DNA of 7,662 nucleotides from JBHGAV01 sp041946685 (lineage in GTDB: Bacteria; Acidobacteriota; Terriglobia; Bryobacterales; Bryobacteraceae). The stretch covers positions 1 to 7,662 of the forward strand of contig JBHGAV010000102.1 in assembly GCA_041946685.1 (NCBI GenBank), given 5' to 3'. Positions 6,082 to 7,662 of this stretch are shown here, in pieces. The notes beneath the pieces are model-generated. The model did no database searches. It was given only the letters and a program-made list of their open reading frames with translations, and had not been told where the DNA came from. Each line of letters begins with the position of its first letter. The first letter of the stretch is position 1. The translations under genes were made by a program, and so were the position numbers.

Positions 6082-7134
6082 GTGGCCCGACTCGCGAGCC
6101 AAGCCCGAATGGGCTACTACCCCACCCCGCCGGCCATCGCCGAGGCCGTCGCCCGCTCTCTCACCCGGTCCGGCCCCGGGCTGATCCGCGCCATCGACCC
6201 TTGCTGCGGAGAGGGCACGGCGCTCTGCCTCGCCACGGCCGGACTGGGGGATCCCGTGGAACGCTACGGGATCGAGCTGAACCGGCAGCGAGCTGACGCC
6301 GCCCGCTCGGCGCTCACCCGGGTGCTCCGCGCCGACATCCGTAGCACCCGGGTGGCCAACGCCGCCTTCGGGCTCGTCTTCCTCAACCCGCCCTACGACT
6401 TCGACGTCCGGGCCGACCTCGACGAGGCGGCCCAGCGGCTCGAGCTGCATTTTCTCCAGGCCAGCCTGCGCTACCTGGCGCCCGGGGGCGTCCTGGTCTA
6501 CCTCATCCCCGACAGGCGGCTCAGCAGCAAGGTGGCGAGCGTCCTCGCCTACCACTGCGAGCAGATCCAAGTCTTCCGGTTCCCGGGGGAGGAGTACGCC
6601 CGGTTCCAGCAGATCGTCCTGTTCGCCGTCCGCAAGGCTACCCCTTTCCGAGACGAGGAGGTGCTCCGGACGCTGCGCGCGATCGGGAGCCGGATCCGCA
6701 TCCCGCCAGATCTCCCGGCTCAGGTGGAGCCGGCGCACATCGTCCCGGTCGCGTGCCCGGTGGCCAACCTCCTGTTCCAGAGCCTGACCGTGGAGCCCGA
6801 GGACCTCGTGCAGGAGATGGAGAAGTACGGATTGTACGAGCCAATCCTCGGGCGGCTCCATCCCGAGGCCGCCGCGTGCCGCATGCGACCCCTGATGCCG
6901 CTGCGGCGAGGACACCTCGCCCTCGTGCTCGCCTCGGGCCACCTGAACAACGAGCTGGTGGAGGACCCGAGGACAGGCGACCGGCTGCTGGTGAAAGGCC
7001 GGACCGAGAAGGACACCGTCCGCCTGGAAGAGAAGGGAGAAGACGGCAGCCGGACGATCACCGAGCGCGATGTCCTCAAGATCGTCATCACCGCGCTGGA
7101 TCTCCGATCGGGCGAACTCCAGACGATGACGTGA
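6082..7134 (+). CDS. DUF6094-type class I N6-adenine DNA methyltransferase, 350 aa
   Basis: A Rossmann-fold methyltransferase that should transfer a methyl group from S-adenosylmethionine to adenine in DNA. The N-terminal ARMGYYPTPP (8-17) is a family signature. SAM-binding motif I is DPCCGEGTAL (39-48), the motif II acid is in YGIELN (62-67), motif III is around AD (84-85), and catalytic motif IV is FLNPPYDF (100-107). GGVLVYLIP (135-143) is the next strand. The C-terminal half holds PLRRGHLALVLASGHLNNELV (273-293) and LLVKGRTEK (302-310), which I recall as conserved in DUF6094 proteins and absent from ordinary methylases. The length is normal for the family. GTG 6082 is chosen for its AGGAG site. 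The gene is very GC-rich, like the helicase and unlike the four genes between them. It may protect host DNA in a defence system with the helicase (inference), or act alone. Confidence 0.9.
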   Translation: MARLASQARMGYYPTPPAIAEAVARSLTRSGPGLIRAIDPCCGEGTALCLATAGLGDPVERYGIELNRQRADAARSALTRVLRADIRSTRVANAAFGLVFLNPPYDFDVRADLDEAAQRLELHFLQASLRYLAPGGVLVYLIPDRRLSSKVASVLAYHCEQIQVFRFPGEEYARFQQIVLFAVRKATPFRDEEVLRTLRAIGSRIRIPPDLPAQVEPAHIVPVACPVANLLFQSLTVEPEDLVQEMEKYGLYEPILGRLHPEAAACRMRPLMPLRRGHLALVLASGHLNNELVEDPRTGDRLLVKGRTEKDTVRLEEKGEDGSRTITERDVLKIVITALDLRSGELQTMT

Positions 7135-7263
7135 CCGCCCGCTGGCTGCAACCACTTCTGTCTTGACGCTTCCAACCAGCCGCCGCGCCGCACTCCACTC
7201 CTCCTCGAATGGAATCCCTGCCTTCCCCTACTACGAATCGAGCTCCTACACCTGGAGACCTCC

Positions 7264-7662
7264 GTGCCGCATGCCGCCCCGTTCCTCTACATCGACCACG
7301 AAGGCGCGATCGCGCTGGTCCATGCCTACCTCGCCGATCCCTACGACGAGGTGCGGTTCCTGTCGGTGGGCGGGCCGGCGGAGGCGGTGAAGGCGGTGCT
7401 CGGGGCGGCGAAGATCAGCGACACCTGCCTGCGCCTCGTCAGAGTCAACGGCCGCGGGCGGGAGTACGTCGGCCCGCTGCAGGCGACGGCGTCCGCCTCC
7501 CGCCTGCTGACCAAGCGTCTGCCCTGCGGCCAGGCCCACGGCGTGCTCTACCCCGACACCGCGCCGGCGGAGAGCCTGATGGCGTTCACGCTGCTCCTCC
7601 CAAAAGCCCAGGCCGCCTCGGCGCCGGCGAAGCTGCTGGCGATGATCGACCAGCGCAGCCGC
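7264..7662 (+). CDS. Unidentified protein, N-terminal 133 residues, runs off the right edge
   Basis: An open GC-rich frame of 133 codons without a stop before the window ends. GTG 7264 has GGAG at 7254-7257, 6 nt upstream. The translation begins MPHAAPFLYIDHEGAIALVHAYL and contains SVGGPAEAVKAVLGAAKISD (39-58), REYVGPLQATASASRLLTKRL (67-87), YPDTAPAESLMAFTLLLP (99-116) and a C-terminal helix. It is soluble in appearance, alpha/beta, with no signal peptide and no motif I can assign. It follows the methyltransferase by 129 nt on the same strand, in the same frame and with the same codon bias, so it is likely a partner gene in that operon. No function is proposed. Confidence 0.75.
   Translation, partial: MPHAAPFLYIDHEGAIALVHAYLADPYDEVRFLSVGGPAEAVKAVLGAAKISDTCLRLVRVNGRGREYVGPLQATASASRLLTKRLPCGQAHGVLYPDTAPAESLMAFTLLLPKAQAASAPAKLLAMIDQRSR

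Noticed and set aside
5941..7155. 404-codon open frame on the minus strand opposite the methyltransferase gene
   Set aside because: It mirrors a GC-rich gene whose third positions are nearly always G or C, which suppresses stops on the opposite strand. The plus-strand frame has clear motif I and NPPY motifs and a good ribosome binding site; the minus frame shows no family motif.
1..7662. Complete DISARM locus
   Set aside because: Only a DrmD-like helicase is present. No drmA, drmB or drmC gene is visible, and the methyltransferase is of a different, smaller type.

Overview
This is high-GC bacterial DNA with tightly packed protein genes. I see no rRNA, tRNA, CRISPR array, transposase or integrase. 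The organism cannot be named from this window. Strong GGAGG/AGGAG ribosome binding sites and GTG starts fit a high-GC bacterium.

Layout. (1) 1-1778, minus strand: most of a large SNF2/superfamily 2 helicase; its C-terminus runs off the left edge. (2) 1779-1981: the leader of that helicase, holding a hairpin followed by a T-rich run that looks like an intrinsic terminator or attenuator. (3) 1982-5814, minus strand: four co-oriented accessory genes. Reading in the direction of transcription they are an HNH nuclease (5814-5002), a HEPN-like protein (4745-4086), and two uncharacterised proteins (3985-2945 and 2878-1982) with helical C-termini. By eye these four genes are less GC-rich and use less GC-biased codons than their flanks. 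(4) 5815-6081: a divergent intergenic region with two short dyads. (5) 6082-7134, plus strand: a DUF6094-type N6-adenine methyltransferase with an NPPY motif. (6) 7264-7662, plus strand: the start of an unidentified gene that continues past the right edge.

How they may work together (inference). A defence-type SNF2 helicase close to a DNA adenine methyltransferase recalls DISARM and related methylation-linked phage-defence loci. None of the other DISARM markers (drmA, drmB, drmC) lies in this window, and the methyltransferase is not the large DrmMI. The four genes between them look like an accessory cassette carrying a nuclease and HEPN-like proteins, so the region is best read as part of a composite defence island with an unassigned system. 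The HNH, HEPN-like and two hypothetical genes could form one transcription unit with gaps of 66 to 256 nt, too loose to prove a single operon.
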